Assembly: GCF_002234675.1 (NCBI RefSeq) | Contig: NC_019859.2 | Span: 1,805,740 to 1,869,739, forward strand | Direction: 5' to 3' | Length of the DNA: 64,000 nt | Source of the DNA: Oryzias latipes | Lineage: Eukaryota > Chordata > Actinopteri > Beloniformes > Adrianichthyidae | Shown here: positions 32,770 to 46,300 of the stretch, one piece after another | How positions within the stretch are numbered: the first letter of the stretch is position 1 | How the letters are laid out: each line of letters begins with the position of its first letter | The notes under the pieces: model-generated | Databases searched by the model: none | What the model was told of the DNA's origin: nothing | What the model saw: the letters and a program-made list of their open reading frames with translations, nothing else | Program-made: the position numbers and the translations under genes

Positions 32770-35190
32770 AAAAAAAAAAAAAAGCTAAGGAAGAGAGAAC
32801 CCATGTTATGTTTCTGTTTCATGAAAAAAAACTGTTTAGTTGGTTTGGGTCATCGAACATCTTAGGTGGGGGGCACATTCAAACACTGAACTCCCAAAAC
32901 TCCACAGGCATCTCATTTATTTGAGTTGAGCTGATGAGTTGGGGAGGATTTTGCCTGTAATTAAATGCAGAAACAAAAGACAATAATGATAAATCATCCA
33001 TTGTTGGTTGAAGATAAGAATAAAACATCTGTCTGTGACGCATCCACTTAGCTGGACATAGACTGATCTGTGGCAGCATTTGGCTGGGACTGCTTCTTCT
33101 CCTGGTAGAGGTTGGAGTGGGAAGAGAATACAAGCTGGCTGAGTTAAGTAAGTTCCTGGCTGAGTCTCACAGGTGATCACTATTGAGCTGATAGTGGGCG
33201 TGGCCTGCTGGTGGTGCTGGATGGCAACTAGTATTTTTAACATTTATTTATGCCAAAATAGAACAGTTCATTGATTTCCATCATAATAGTAACAACGACA
33301 TCAATACATCTCAATAATCTACAGGATGAAGTCCGTCTTTGTGGCTCCAACTGGGTTGTTGCCAGAAAGAAATGGACCCAAAAGGCTCATAAAGTGTTAA
33401 AGTGTTCTGACAATTCCTTTAAAATATTAAACTTATGAGTGTAAGTTGTCACAGCCCTCTGATTTCTTATGAAACACTTTAAAAGAAAAAAAATGTCCAT
33501 GCTAAGTTTTCATTTTCAATTCTTCTCTGATCTTGGACTTGACTTTGGCTGCTTTCCTGAAAAAATACGGACTTATTCGCATTCGCAATTTCTCTAAAAA
33601 CAAAAACAAAAAAACAAAGCACCTTCAAGGCAATAGTTTACAATCTTGTCTTTTTTTTTTAAACCACCCAATGAGCTGTGCTGACGTGATCCCGGCTCTG
33701 AAGCAGCAGGCCTTTCACCCTGTGGAGGAAATGTTCCCGTCATGGCTGTCAGTCCCATCTGTCGTCGGCTTCAGCAGAGTCGGCCCTCCGGAAACCTTCA
33801 GCCAACATGCAGGCAACGGTGACTCTTCTCTCTTTAGCTCACTCCACATGACTGTTCACATCCACAGTCCATGCAGATACTTTTTTTGTGCTCTTGACCT
33901 TACAGACATCTCGTTTCCTGTGCTGTCATCCCTCTCTGTAGGAGTTCTGACGTGTTTTTGGGCCTCTAAAGTCCTGCTTTTAGCCAAAGCCGTTCCACCA
34001 CTTCACCTGGAGTGTTCTGTGCAAAATGCCGATACGCTGCCATCTATCACTTTCTCCCCGAGCTCCTCGTCGGAGGGCCGCTGAAACAAAGAGCTGCATA
34101 ATTTAACCGAGAGCTTCGGCAAAGCAGCTGGAGAGTTTTCAGCCTCAGACATTTCAAAGGGAATAGCTGACGACAGAAAGCGCAGAATCCCCCACAGACG
34201 GCGAGGAGCGTCTCCACAGAAAACATGTCACTGCTGCAGTCCTGCTGAGCGGCTCTCTGTGTTTGCTGCACATTCTCCCCCCTTTGTGTTTTGGTTTATA
34301 AAGACAGTTTACTGAATATTTCATGTTAAGGATCAAATGTGCTTGTAGATAAACCTCTGGCAGCTAAAAGGTTAAACAAAACCATTTATCCACACATCTT
34401 CTGCTCAGCAGAATAGAAAACAAAACTAGCTTTTAGTTGGACATTTATTGATCCATGATGTCACTTTAACAGCACTTTTTTTTCTCATTTTGGGCAGTTA
34501 GTCATTTCAAACGGTATAAATCCTTTCAAATTATGTTGAAGTAAATAGATGGATGGATGGATGGAAGGATGGATCCATGGATGGATGCCTGGATGGATGG
34601 ATGATGGATGGATGTCGGCATCTTCTGTGAAAATCTTTGGAGTCCAGTATGCTGGAGGTCTTCAAACCGTCTGCCCCGCATTAACATGTATTCACCAAAA
34701 CACGGATGATGAAGTCGTGTGTGAAGACTCAGTAATTCCCATGATTCCTACCAGCCCTCTGTTTGATCATACTTGTCTCCTTCGTTATTGCATAGACTCA
34801 TTTTGGTCCATCCTTCCTCACAAGTCACAGGTCATGGCTGTGTGTGGTGTCAATGTCACCCGTTGATGTCATGGATTTTGATCAAGCGCCTCACAACAGA
34901 CATTATTCGGGAGGTTCATGGCGCTGAACCCGATGGTCATGTGAGACGAATGCATGACACGCGTGATTCACACACATCACAGGTAGTGACTTAAAGCGGT
35001 TCCAGCCTGTTGGGCATTAGAAGCAGAACTTGGAGGTTCCTGTCACTCCAGAAAACTGATGTGAGTCAGAGTCTGACGGGGCGAGGACCAGTTTCACATC
35101 TTCATTTGGCCTGTGTGTTTTAAACAAGTGAAGCAGATCAGTGCGAACGCCGTGTTCGGCAGGATGAATCATTTCATCCTATAGGTGTCA
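32770..35190. other. Intergenic, no gene recognised
   Basis: Unique-looking AT-rich sequence. The longest plus ORF (33533-34084, 183 codons) lacks any recognisable domain and codon pattern. An (ATGG)n/(GGAT)n microsatellite lies at about 34548-34615. Confidence 0.4.
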
Positions 35191-35275
35191 CTATGCCATC
35201 CATCCATTTTCAGAGCCCGCTGATTGCCTTTCCGGCTGACAGGGCTGCTGGAGCCTATAACAGCTCCAAATGTCC
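35190..35275 (+). repeat. SINE/LINE tail fragment
   Basis: CCATCCATCCATTTTCAGAG through GGCTGCTGGAGCCTATAACA is the widespread fish tail with the GCTGGAGCCTAT word; the same word occurs at about 44050 and 57770. Confidence 0.5.
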
Positions 35276-35639
35276 AAATTCTTTCATTACTCACCACATA
35301 GTGCACTATTTAGAGCGTTCGTCATTTTCTAAAGCTGCCTGAATCCAGTGCCCAAAAAATTTCCCAGAAGTCTGCAAAAAAGCCAGTGAGCATCAACGCA
35401 CACCACATTGGTGAATATAGACCACAATGCATTGTGTCTAAACAATTTTCTGCCGGGGAAAAATGTGTATAAATGTGTGTTTTTTTAAGATAAACATGAA
35501 AGTTTTCATCACCAAAACACAGTAGATTCATGAAAATTTGTCGTAAAATGTTTGTATCTATCAGGTTTTTACTTCGTTAAATCGGTGACGTCATATTCTT
35601 GCTGTTAAAATCCAGAACGCCACACTTTCTAGTCTTTTA

Positions 35640-35935
35640 GCTGTTATAGGGAGCAGGGAATTAGGACAAATCCTATGTGTTGCCCGCTTTCAAGAGGTAA
35701 GGGGAGTGGCATTCCAACACGCTCACTGATTGGTGGGAGTGGTTCCCGTGGAAACGGTGACTCAGACTGACTCGGAGCTCTGACGGCTTACTGATGACAT
35801 CTGGTTCCAACATGGCGGGATCTGCATTGCGAGGAAATGGCGATGGAGCCGTTGGAGCCAAAAGCAAAACATTTTCTATGGATGACGTCACGCTCACTCG
35901 TTCCAGTTCCTTTTTACGGTTGACGTTGTTCTTGA
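35640..35935 (+). repeat. Interspersed family R, copy 1
   Basis: Shares CACTGATTGGTGGGAGTGGT, GGAAACGGTGACTCAGACTG and GATGACGTCACGCTCACTCG with copies at 37035 and 63290. No ORF. Confidence 0.55.
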
Positions 35936-36801
35936 CGTTGTGTGAACCCCTACATGCCTGAATTTATCTCCAATTGTACATACAAAAGTCATTCAGTGTT
36001 TTTTCTGTCCAAGGTGAAGCTAAGTGGCGTCTTGGTAAATTAAATGGTAAATTGTGGATTAGCGACATACTAAATCAACACTGCAAACCAGAAAAAAAAT
36101 CCAAACTTTGCGAGAAAATCTCACAATCACATAACGAAAAAAATCCAAACCGGCTACTCAAAGCTCACAGTGATCGTGAAAATAGAAAAAAAGTCTTCCC
36201 GTTTGCTCATCTCCTGCCTTTAGACTCATATTATTGAAAGAAGTATGTGTAGTTTTATATATAAAATATTTACAAGGTTGTATTTTCTGACTTTTAGAGT
36301 CATAGTATCTAAAGTTTACAGAGGATGAACATTATTTGAGTATGTTAAAAACGTACTGTGTGAAAAAATTCTTGACTATTCTTGAAAATTCAACACAACA
36401 ACGAATTGTGTAAAAATGTTTGCTTTTTAAGCACAATGTTTTTATTTCATTTCCAGCTCAAATACATCCTGGTTTCAACCCTGAAATGACCTTTATTTCA
36501 TGAACAAGAGGTAAATCAGAAAGGTTTCCTTCATAAAATTTGAATTTTCCATACTTTGTTTCTGTTCAGTTTTTTTTTTACATAATCATCTGCATCAATC
36601 TTACAATAAAAATACTTAGAATAAAAAGAATATGCCACACACTGACGTTTATTTTTCCTCTTTTTTTCTACGGAAAGCGCTGAGCCGGCGGCCAGCGTCA
36701 TGGTACTGAGAATGGGCAAAGTACACCTGGGCATTTCTACAAAGAAAACGGGCAGGGGGGCAGCACGGAGGACATACACCCAGAGAGGTGGTGTGCACGC
36801 A

Positions 36802-36834
36802 GGGGGGGGGGGGGGGGGGGGGGGGGCGGGGGGG
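36802..36834 (+). repeat. Poly-G tract
   Basis: About 25 G, one C, then about seven G, near 36802-36834. Strong G-quadruplex potential. Confidence 0.85.
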
Positions 36835-37034
36835 CAAAGTGGGGCTAGTTACTTAAGTAGTCCATTTTGTGGTACAAGCACCAAATCGACTGTAGCTGAT
36901 GGGCCCCGGTTTTAGAAAATCCTATTTGCCACGAGGAAATCCAAGATGGGAAAATATATAAAGTATATATGTATACATCCTAGTATTCTGTAGGTACCCC
37001 TCAAGTAAAAAAAAAAAAGGCATTTTATGCACTA

Positions 37035-37680
37035 ATATTGTTGGGGCCAATAGAAATCAAATCTGTTTGCTGCCATATTGACTCTAAATAAGGACTGGAC
37101 TGAGTGGCCCCTCCCACCTGGTGTTCCAAACAGGAAGTGGCTTTGAGCATCAAAAGTCCTACAGACTTCTATAGAGAAATCAACTGCTGTGATTCTATTG
37201 CTCAGAAGAACCATTCTGGATCTGATACCTTTTTTTTAATCTTCTTGATCATCCTCTCTTTTTCTTCATGATATTTTTTCTTTAGTTCAAGTTATTCCGG
37301 TTATAAACTGACCAATCAAATGTCTCAATAAACGTAGGCGGAGCTTGCTGGCCCCCCCAATCCAGTTTTTAAATGTTTGACAGATATTTTTTGTTGCCCT
37401 GTTTTCAAGTGGTAGGGGTGTGGCCTTCTAACAAGCTCACTCCTGATTGGTGAGAGTGGTTGCCATAGCGACGTCGACTCAGTCCAGGTTAGACCAATCG
37501 CCGCGGCACCCTGATCGGCAAAAACGTGACGACCGAACTGACATCGTTCCATCATTAAGTAAGCCTTTGAGTGACGTCACACTCGCTCACCCCAGTTCTC
37601 AGATTCGGTCCATGTGGCTGCTCGTTTTTGCTCATTTGGATTTTTTTCGTGGCGAACGTGTTTTTTAATCTGAAAGAGCG
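37035..37680 (+). repeat. Interspersed family R, copy 2
   Basis: It contains GGTAGGGGTGTGGCCTTCTA, TGATTGGTGAGAGTGGTTGC and AGAAGAACCATTCTGGATCT, all found inverted at 63300-63840. No coding potential; family not named. Confidence 0.6.
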
Positions 37681-38519
37681 GGTCCTGAGGTCCTTCCATG
37701 GCAAATCTGGTGCTGGTGCCACAAAATGCCTGATGGGTCTGGTATATCAACGTAACCGCTACGCTGAATCACATCCCCTTACTTTGGTTTTTGAGTTGTC
37801 CGTAATAGTAGCAAAGTGTTTGATGACTACGGACAAGCTCAATTCTGAAAATGAAAAACTCTGTGCATCTTTTGACCTTTGAACTTCGTCAGCTTTTGGG
37901 CTCCGGGCGCCACTCCTGGACCCTCTACCAACAATGTGCTGCTTCAAGAAACTGACCTGTGCTCTGAAAGGGACGCTGAGGTTTCTGCAACCATAACATA
38001 TCCATAACATTCATAACTAAAATATTGTTCAAAATGAAAAAAGGGAAATCAAAAAACATAAACTCCCACCAGAGATTAAAGTTTTCTGTGGTCATAAACA
38101 GGATTTGTCTTTGGTTTGTTTGTTCAGTTTCATCGAGTCTTAATTGGCGTTTTTGTCTTTTGACATTTTGTCAAACTTGGTTTAAAAAAAAGAACTGTTC
38201 TTAAAATCTGATGATAAAAAATAAATGGATGCATCTCCTGTATAGGATGACAGAACTCTCAGTTATGTGCAAAAGTTAAGGCCCAGTAATTAACACATAC
38301 CTCAGATCAGAAACAGCTTTTCATGTAACAATTTGATGATGGATAAAAAATAAAAATAAACGCTTGTCCAGTTTGGAGCGGCTCTTTGATCCACTTTTTA
38401 TGATTAGGAGTCTTTTATGGCTGCTATTATTGATCTGTCATTATGGCCCCCTGTCAGGGTTCTAATCACATCAACAAATAATTCATATTAAAGATCACAA
38501 TTAAAAAATAATAAACAAA

Positions 38520-38640
38520 TATCTTATTTTTCGGACAATAAGTCGCCCCTGAGTATGAGTCGCACCCCTGGCCAAACTATGCAAAAAAAAGCAACTTATA
38601 CTCCAAAAAAATATGGTGATAAAAAAGCAACATTTTATAA
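38520..38640 (+). mobile_element. Possible hAT-like MITE fragment
   Basis: TTTTCGGACAATAAGTCGCC and GAGTATGAGTCGCACC are words I associate with a dispersed fish DNA element. Boundaries are unclear. Confidence 0.35.
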
Positions 38641-39938
38641 ATAAATTTAAAAAAACCAAACCAGAAACCAAAACATTAAAAAAAAAACATTTCAGAAAAC
38701 AAAAGGAAATTTCCAAAAAACTTAAAATAAAAACATTAAACAATGAAACAAAATTTGTAAGCGGGAAGGTTTGGTGATTGTGTAATTATTTTTTTACTCC
38801 ATCCTTTACCTCCTCTTAAAAACGTATCATCATCCAATCACGATGTCCCATTATACCAACTTTTCTTATTTTGTTTCATTTTTTAACATTTTGTTTTCAA
38901 ATTATTTTGTTCGTCAAAATTGTTTACATTTTGGTTTCTGGAATTTTGTTTTGAATTTGTAAATGTAATGTTTTAGTATTTGTTTTTCTTTTTTGAATTG
39001 TTGTTGTGATCTTTAAAACGTTTTTAAGTTGGGTGATTGTTGATTTGCACTTCAGGGCCACCGTACCCGTGGCTCCAAAAAGCCCATATTATCAACCCTC
39101 CACTGCCGTGCTTGATAGCTAATTCAACATTTTTATCTAAAATGGTGAAGAGAAACTGACGAATTTAAATGTTCTTAACTCCTGTTGTTGTTCAGACTCA
39201 CCACTTAAAGTGTATTTTTGTTTTTTCTCTCTTTCTGTGGTTCAATTATTTTTATTTAGTGTCTTGAAGATCCTCCATGAGCCAAATTTGAGTCTGATTT
39301 GCAGCCTTGTTTTGTTTTGTCAGACTGTTGCAAATCCTGAGCTAATCTGGTTCGAACCTTTACTCCTGGGAAGATTGAGAATCATCTGCATGTTTGGAAA
39401 TAGGTGACAATGATTTTTTTAGATGGAAAAAAAAAACTGCTGGATCCTCCAGAACGCCAAACTGACAAATCATTTATGGAGATCTGTGCTTGATAATTAG
39501 ATCACTGAGGCGGTAGGAGCTGTAAGTGAGCACCACCTGTTTGATTTTTAAACTCTATATAATGTATAAGTCAATTATCTGCAGTTTTTGCACAAACACA
39601 TTTAAAGGATCCTAACTTTTGCACATCAATGTCTTCAATACAAAACAAACATGTTTTTGCTTGTAAAATTCAGATTCTGGGGTTCTGCGTTCAGTGCAGT
39701 TCGCCGCCTCTGGGTGTATATCTGTGCTGCAGACATCTTGCAATCCAAAGTCCTCCAATATGACAAAATGGAAGGAAAAACAAACAAATGTTGGCAAACA
39801 ACGGTTGTACAAACTGACCAGCATGTTGTGTTTTAGAAGTCCAGCAGGAAATAGGAAAGTTGAGTTTGTGATTCGGGCTCCGAGTCTTTCTTTTGGGTGA
39901 GGACGTCTCTGCAGGCGCTCCTCGGCGTGAGTCCTCTG

Positions 39939-39963
39939 CATCAGCAGCAGCAGCAGCAGCAGC
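39939..39963 (-). repeat. (CTG)n trinucleotide repeat, probable socs7 3' UTR
   Basis: Plus strand reads TCAGCAG through CAGCAGCG, about seven to eight CAG units, hence CTG on the socs7 strand, about 440 nt past the stop. Whether it is transcribed depends on 3' UTR length. Confidence 0.6.
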
Positions 39964-40398
39964 GTTAGCGTCAAACAGCAAACACACAGCTCTCCTCTGA
40001 GGAGTCCAAATCAGCACAGAGGAGCTCCATCCCAGTCCAACAGGAAACGCTCCCTGATTGGCTGATGCTGGAACAGCGGCAGACCCCAACAGATCTGCCC
40101 CCCGTGTGAAACCTGCACACAGGTCACCAGAAACTGGGGTTTCTAACGATTCCTGACGATATTTCAAAATGAATTGAGCTAAACTACACTTTGCAGCTTT
40201 GACTTTGAACAGAAACAGGATCCTTTTCAGCTGCAGATGGCCTCATCTGAACTCTGACGCGTTTCTGTTTCTGCTAAAAGCTTCTTCAACTGAAAGAAAA
40301 ACTGAATGGGGAAATGAGAAGTTCCTTCTTCTAAGTCCTAAAATAGTTCCAAACCGCAGAAAGAACTGACTCACTTGATGCTGAGGCGATCTCCGCTG

Positions 40399-43300
40399 CT
40401 ACGTCTGAGGCTCCGCCTCCTGCTCTGCCCCCACCACCCCACGGATGCTCTTGATGGACAGGTACATCTCCTCCTCCGGGTCGTAGTAATAAAACTTACT
40501 CAGGTAAGAGATAAGGGGTCTGCAGAAGAACAAAAGGAACAATTTTCTATGGTTTACCATCAGATCCAGAGAGGCAGCAGTTGGATTTAATGCAAATGTT
40601 CACCTGTTTGCAGACACATGCATCAGCTAGTAGGTAAGGTTTATTTAAGATATCTTGAAATTATCAGGTTTTTCCACATTTTAATTTAATTAAAAATATA
40701 TATTTATGGAAGAAAATATGCAGAGAAACAAAACAATTTAAAAAATGAAACAAACTAATTTCATTTGGTTCTTTTTCTTTTTTGTAGAGAAAAGAAGATT
40801 GAGGTTATTTTTTATTTCTTTGGTAAGGCATGCTTTAGTGTTAACAGACTTTCTTAAATGAGCCAGACAGAATCGACCCGCATGAGGGTGACCCGTTACA
40901 GGTTCTGCAGGTTTTTGGATGTTGGGGTCTGTGGAGCGGCGAGGGGAGGAGCTTAACCCCCCTGCGACTCCTAAATAACACACGCTCTTTGACGTGTTGG
41001 GGCTCCTCGACCACGGGGTGCGTGTGCAGCGTCTGCCCGTAGGACGTCGACGAAAAATACACACTGGTTGTCCTCATTTCTCACAGTCAGGCTGCAGCAG
41101 AGAGCGCGCACGTTTCACGTGAACAGTTTGACAGGATTTAAACCACTTTTGTTGTCAGGCAGGTGCCGGGGTCGCCCACAGTCACACCTGTTCTGCATCC
41201 AATCAGACAACCTTTATTAGTCCATCCATGTCGCTTCCTCTGCTTCTCAATCACTGCTAAACCCTTGCTGAGCCAAGCCAAGCCAAGCCAAGCCACTTAA
41301 AGCCAAGCCAAGTCTCTTCAAACCACGTCAAGACCTTCTGGATTCATCTCCTCCTCGCCATCATCCTCCCCCAGGAAGAACACTCTGGACCGACTGTCCT
41401 CCTGCAGGTTCGGCCGCTTCACCTGATCTACAATCCACGAACACTGACCCCCCCCCAGTCCTTCATTTCTACGTTTAATGAACCGCATAACTTCAATCCT
41501 AGTCCCGGTCTGCTTGTGGGTCCAGCAGATTCAATCCCTGACATTTATTGTTATGACAATTATGCAAAAATATCACAGGAAATAAGTCAGTGGGGGTGGC
41601 ATCACATAGGTTTGCTTGTCCCCACTACCTTTAAAGCAGTAAATCAAATTCTACTTAAATTGAGTTAATAATCACTATATGTTATGTTTATTTCATGGTG
41701 GGCATCGTATGGGGTTTATACAGATTTCTTGCGTTTAAGTTTTTAAAAATTGGATTATGTTTTTATGTAAAAAACTTTGAGTAACAAAAGTGCTCCGCAA
41801 GTAAACTTTGATTTGATTTGATGACTGCAAACATATTTATTTAATATTATGAGTAATGATCTTCTTCTTCTAACATTTTTGTTCTTTTTTTTTAAACAAT
41901 TGCATTTCTTTTTTTCCGAAATGGCTTTAATATTCCTGCTTGATCGTCGACAATTAATGCTGGAAATAAACCAGTAAATCAAATCAGTCGATTGTTCTTA
42001 GGCACTTCTGTTATCAGACATGGTTGTGTGTTTATTTTTCACATACCTGACATGTTTGAAACATGTCAGGTATGTGAAAAAAATAAAAAAATACAGGAAG
42101 ACCCTGAGAAGTGTGTCAATAATGAAAGGAAGTCCTGGACTGTTCACCTGGGCAGTGGAAGCTCCTGGATGTGGTCGATGCGGACGATCTGTCGGATGCA
42201 GAAGCGGCAGAGGTGCTGCAGCGACTTCACGTTGCTGAAGCGAGACACGGGATACAGCAGCTGGACCGGAGTGGGTGGAAGCCCTGAAACAAAGAGCGGC
42301 ACTTTACTCGCTGACACATCCCCACCCGGCCGGCGAGCCCCCCCCCCCGGGCCGCAGGCATCACGGTGAACCCACGGCCAACCCATCGTTCCTGCTGCCG
42401 TGCTATAGGAAAAAGAATCAAAGGCAGAGTGGAATTGACTATTGCTCACATTTATAGATTTATCTTCCTTTTTTTCTCTCTGCTAGTCTTTGAAAGCAGC
42501 GTCTGTCCCCCCCCCCAGCAGCTGAGAGCCACAAACACAAAAATAGAATCCCGTTTTAGAGCTAAATAATGTGGAGGGGGAAGCTGCAGATGCAGTGAAT
42601 TTAGGCCATTGTGGCTCTAAAAATGAACATGACATTTGCTCGTTCTGCTGGAATTAGCCACACTTTACGCCTCTCCGGCTTCAGCGCAAACGTGGAATGT
42701 TTTCAAACAACGGCGTCAAAAGTTAAGGTAAAAGGCAGAGCGTGTGCAGTGCTGCAGCTCCGCAGCATTCAGAGCAGACTCAGACTTTACCGTCAAACCT
42801 GGTTCAAGCCAATCATGCTGATCATGACACGCCTCCCTCTCATGCTTGGAGTACATGTAAACGGCTTCAAATAACACAATCTGCCGTGTTTATTTACACG
42901 TCTTCAAGTGTTCTAATAAGAGCTTCAAGAAACGCTACTGAAGAAACAATGTCCTGCTAAAAATAAGCTAAAAACATATACGATAATATTTTGTGATAAG
43001 TGAACAAATCCGTTACATTGTCACATACTGTCACATTCTATCCTTATTCCTAGACCATATAATTAAAATAAGACTAGAATTACAAATTTTAAGATAAAGT
43101 TGTTAAATTATACGTGAATTATCATCAAAAAACGTGTTTCATTAGAAAATATTGCTTAAAATAAGATTAACTGTCTTCAAAGTAGTCATTACATAACACG
43201 GAAAAGTTAGTAGTTCCTTAATTAAAGGTAACTGAGTAAATGTAGCTCATTATCGCCCCTACAGCCTTTTTTCCTGTGATTGGCGTCTGTGACACACCTG

Positions 43301-46300
43301 GGACTCGTGAGCGCAGGAAGTAGAGGAATTTGCCGTTCTTGGAGTGCATGATGGCTCTCTCGATGAACTCCACCACGGAGTGGCAGCGGTCCTCGAACTT
43401 CGGGTGGCACCACAAACTGAAGGTCCCTGGAGACACACAAGTGGGGGCTTATCAGCGGTCATGCAGCGTCTCGTGTTCTGAGTTTGACCCCTCCGCTGAG
43501 GAGTGATGAGCTGCAGTCCCAACAACCGTAATCCACAGGGGTCAAACCCCAGGCCACGATGGCCGCTGCCCTGCATGTTTTCAAACTAACCTGCCATTAA
43601 GGCTTCTCATTGGTCAAACACACCTGGTCCAGGTAATCAGCAGCAGGTAAAGCATGGTCTCTGTTAAGCCAGCTAGATGTCTGGCAGGGAGGAGTCTTTG
43701 GTATGACCCCACTGTGGATTTGACTCAGGGTGGACACTCTCCCACTAGACCACTGAGCTGATATCGGTCAAATGTGGGACGAGTTCATTGTGCTTTTTCT
43801 GATACGTAAAAAAACCCAAAAACAATTATCAATTTATCAAATCTATATTTTGTTGCAGGGAACATCTTGAATTTTAAGGCAAAAACACAATTTTTGTTTA
43901 GCCGTTCAAGAATTTAAAATGTATTATTCTGCCTTCACTTCCATTTAAATGACGACTTCTGTGGAAAAAATACTTAATACATGTTAAAGAAGAGTAAAAA
44001 TGTGACAGATAATGAATGTCAGAACCCGCTGAAGCCCTTTCAGGGTCGCAGGGTTGCTGGAGCCTATCCCAGCTACTGTTGGTCGGGGTGGGGACGCGCA
44101 CTCACCTAGGACCGAGTGTGTCCTATCAGCATTTATGCATCTCTATCTGATCAAAAATAAAGATGTAGAAACAACATTTCCATAAATCCCCGTTAATAAA
44201 AACTCTTTTTAAAAAAGGAACTCGTTTGTTTAACCCTAGAGCGCCATCGCCGGGGGATTTTCACCCCAGAAGAACTATTTACATGCATTTCAATACGTCG
44301 CGTGTCGAGGAGTCTGTGCCTTCATCAGGGACGTCGCACACGTGCCAGGACTGGGAGGACCAAAGACCATGTTTCCTTTTATTATGTTTTAGGAATTATT
44401 TGCTCTCAAATTCCTAAATAATTATGTGATTTTTGAGTTTGTTTTTAGGAACTTCATGTGTTTTTCCTTTTCATTTTGTTACACAGACCACAGTTGAAAA
44501 TAAAAGAAACCCATTCAATTTTATCACGTTTTGTCATGTTTTGATGTATTTATTAGTAAAAGTATGTTTTTGTTAAGTATATTATATCGGGTAAAAATTA
44601 CCCGGCAACAGTGACGCTGCTACTTTTTATAGCCAAAGTGTTCTGTGGTTCAGGAGCTTTCCGGGAGGTCTGGGATCTTTTGGGGAGCAGGAGCACAACG
44701 TCTGATAACTTTACAATTTATCTGGACCAATCTGGACCAATCAGCAGCTGTTTGATGGCGGCTTTGTTACGCTAAACTGAAACTCATGAGAGCAAAATCA
44801 AAGATAGGAAAAAAGCGAGATGAGGCACTACGCATGCGAAAACATTTGAGGCAAAATTATTTTTTGAAAGCAAAGAAACAGTTTTTGAACTATATGGAGC
44901 AACTATTTATTGTTTTCATTTTCAAGTTTTGCATGACTGCGGGACGATCCCCTTCGCGTGCGCATGCGGCCTCCTGTCCCTGCAGGTTGCGTCCGGCAGC
45001 CTCTCTACCGCATCCCTGTTGGACGTTCAGAACGATCCTCACAAACGCTGCCGTCGCTCAGTAAGCAGGACGCGTGGCCCATTTCCGCTCACCTCCTGAG
45101 GGTCGCTCGTGGAAACGGAGAGCTGCTTTTGTCTGCGGACGTCTTTGATTCCAGAGTGACCTGCAGCTCTGCGGCGTTTTATGTGCCCCCCTCTTCTGCC
45201 CTATTGCACGAATGTTTTAGCGTGACTCACCCGGGTAATGCATGCCCGCGCAGAGCACATGATGCAAGGCCAAGTTACATGCATGAGGCGCTGACAGTGG
45301 AGCATGGGGAGCTGAGTGTGTGTGTGTGTGTGGGGGGGGGGGCTCTTTAGTGTAATGTGGTGAAATCCTGAAACACGCGTTTCTGTTTGCAAATGCTGCT
45401 GCGGGAAAATTCAGTTTCATTCATATAAAAACTTCCGTTTGTGTTCCGTAATCCGTCTTCCTCCTATTTTATTGCACAATAAAATAGCCCCCCCCCTCCT
45501 TTTTGTCCACTAAGCTCTTGAAATCAACGTCAACAGTGATATAAACTGTGAGCGCTGACAGATAAAACGCGTTAAACCTCCTGAAACCAGCATCACCGTC
45601 ACCTTCGGTTTGTCAGGTCTCTAACGGCCAGGGTGAGAGGCTCAAAAAAACAAAAAATTAAAAAATGTAACCAAAGCGCAGGTGCGTGGGTATTTAAAGA
45701 AAGATTTGAAATCATTATGGGATGGCCACAGTTGACCTAAAACTCAGCAGCCATTTGTGGCAAAGTGTGAAATTTGGTAATTTTCACATTTTCCGCAGTC
45801 TGGGAAAAGAAAACGTTTATCCAAGCAATCTCCACGAACTTTCACACACATCCTGTCAGGTTAAGCCTAAAACCACAACCGAAGCTTCATTGACCTTTGA
45901 CCTCAGGAGGAGACAACCATCTTGAAAAAGAAAAAAAACATCTTTAGCACCAGCTACAAACATAAAACTGGTTTCTAAAGTTTGTAGATTTTGAATGGCG
46001 TTAGCGTGGCGAGGTCGTTGTAGTGGTTTCTCCCTTGTTGGGTGTCAGATGTCAGGACTCTGTCTCCCCCTCCGGTCACCGGCGGGAACCGTCTTCAGAG
46101 TTCTGAGTTCATTTCATCTCCCAGCAACCCCGGCCCACATTTTCCGGATACCTGACTCTCATCTGCAGTCACTCCCCGTCTCCTTCAGCTCTGCGCTGAG
46201 CCTCGCTCACTGCAACGTATGGTTTGTGCCTCTCAGCCGGCATTACTGAGCGTTGCTTCTGGACCTGAGCTTCTGTTTCCTGACTCCGTTTTGTCTCTGA

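Larger units (their letters stand above)
37690..40398. other. Intergenic and probable socs7 3' UTR
   Basis: The part adjoining the socs7 stop is likely 3' UTR of unknown length; (CAG)n at about 39942-39962 reads as CUG repeats on the transcript. A segment at about 38525-38620 (TTTTCGGACAATAAGTCGCC) resembles a common fish hAT-like MITE. No other gene was seen. Confidence 0.4.

Noticed and set aside
33533-34084. 183-codon plus ORF
   Set aside because: No recognisable motif and no supporting flanks; likely chance openness.
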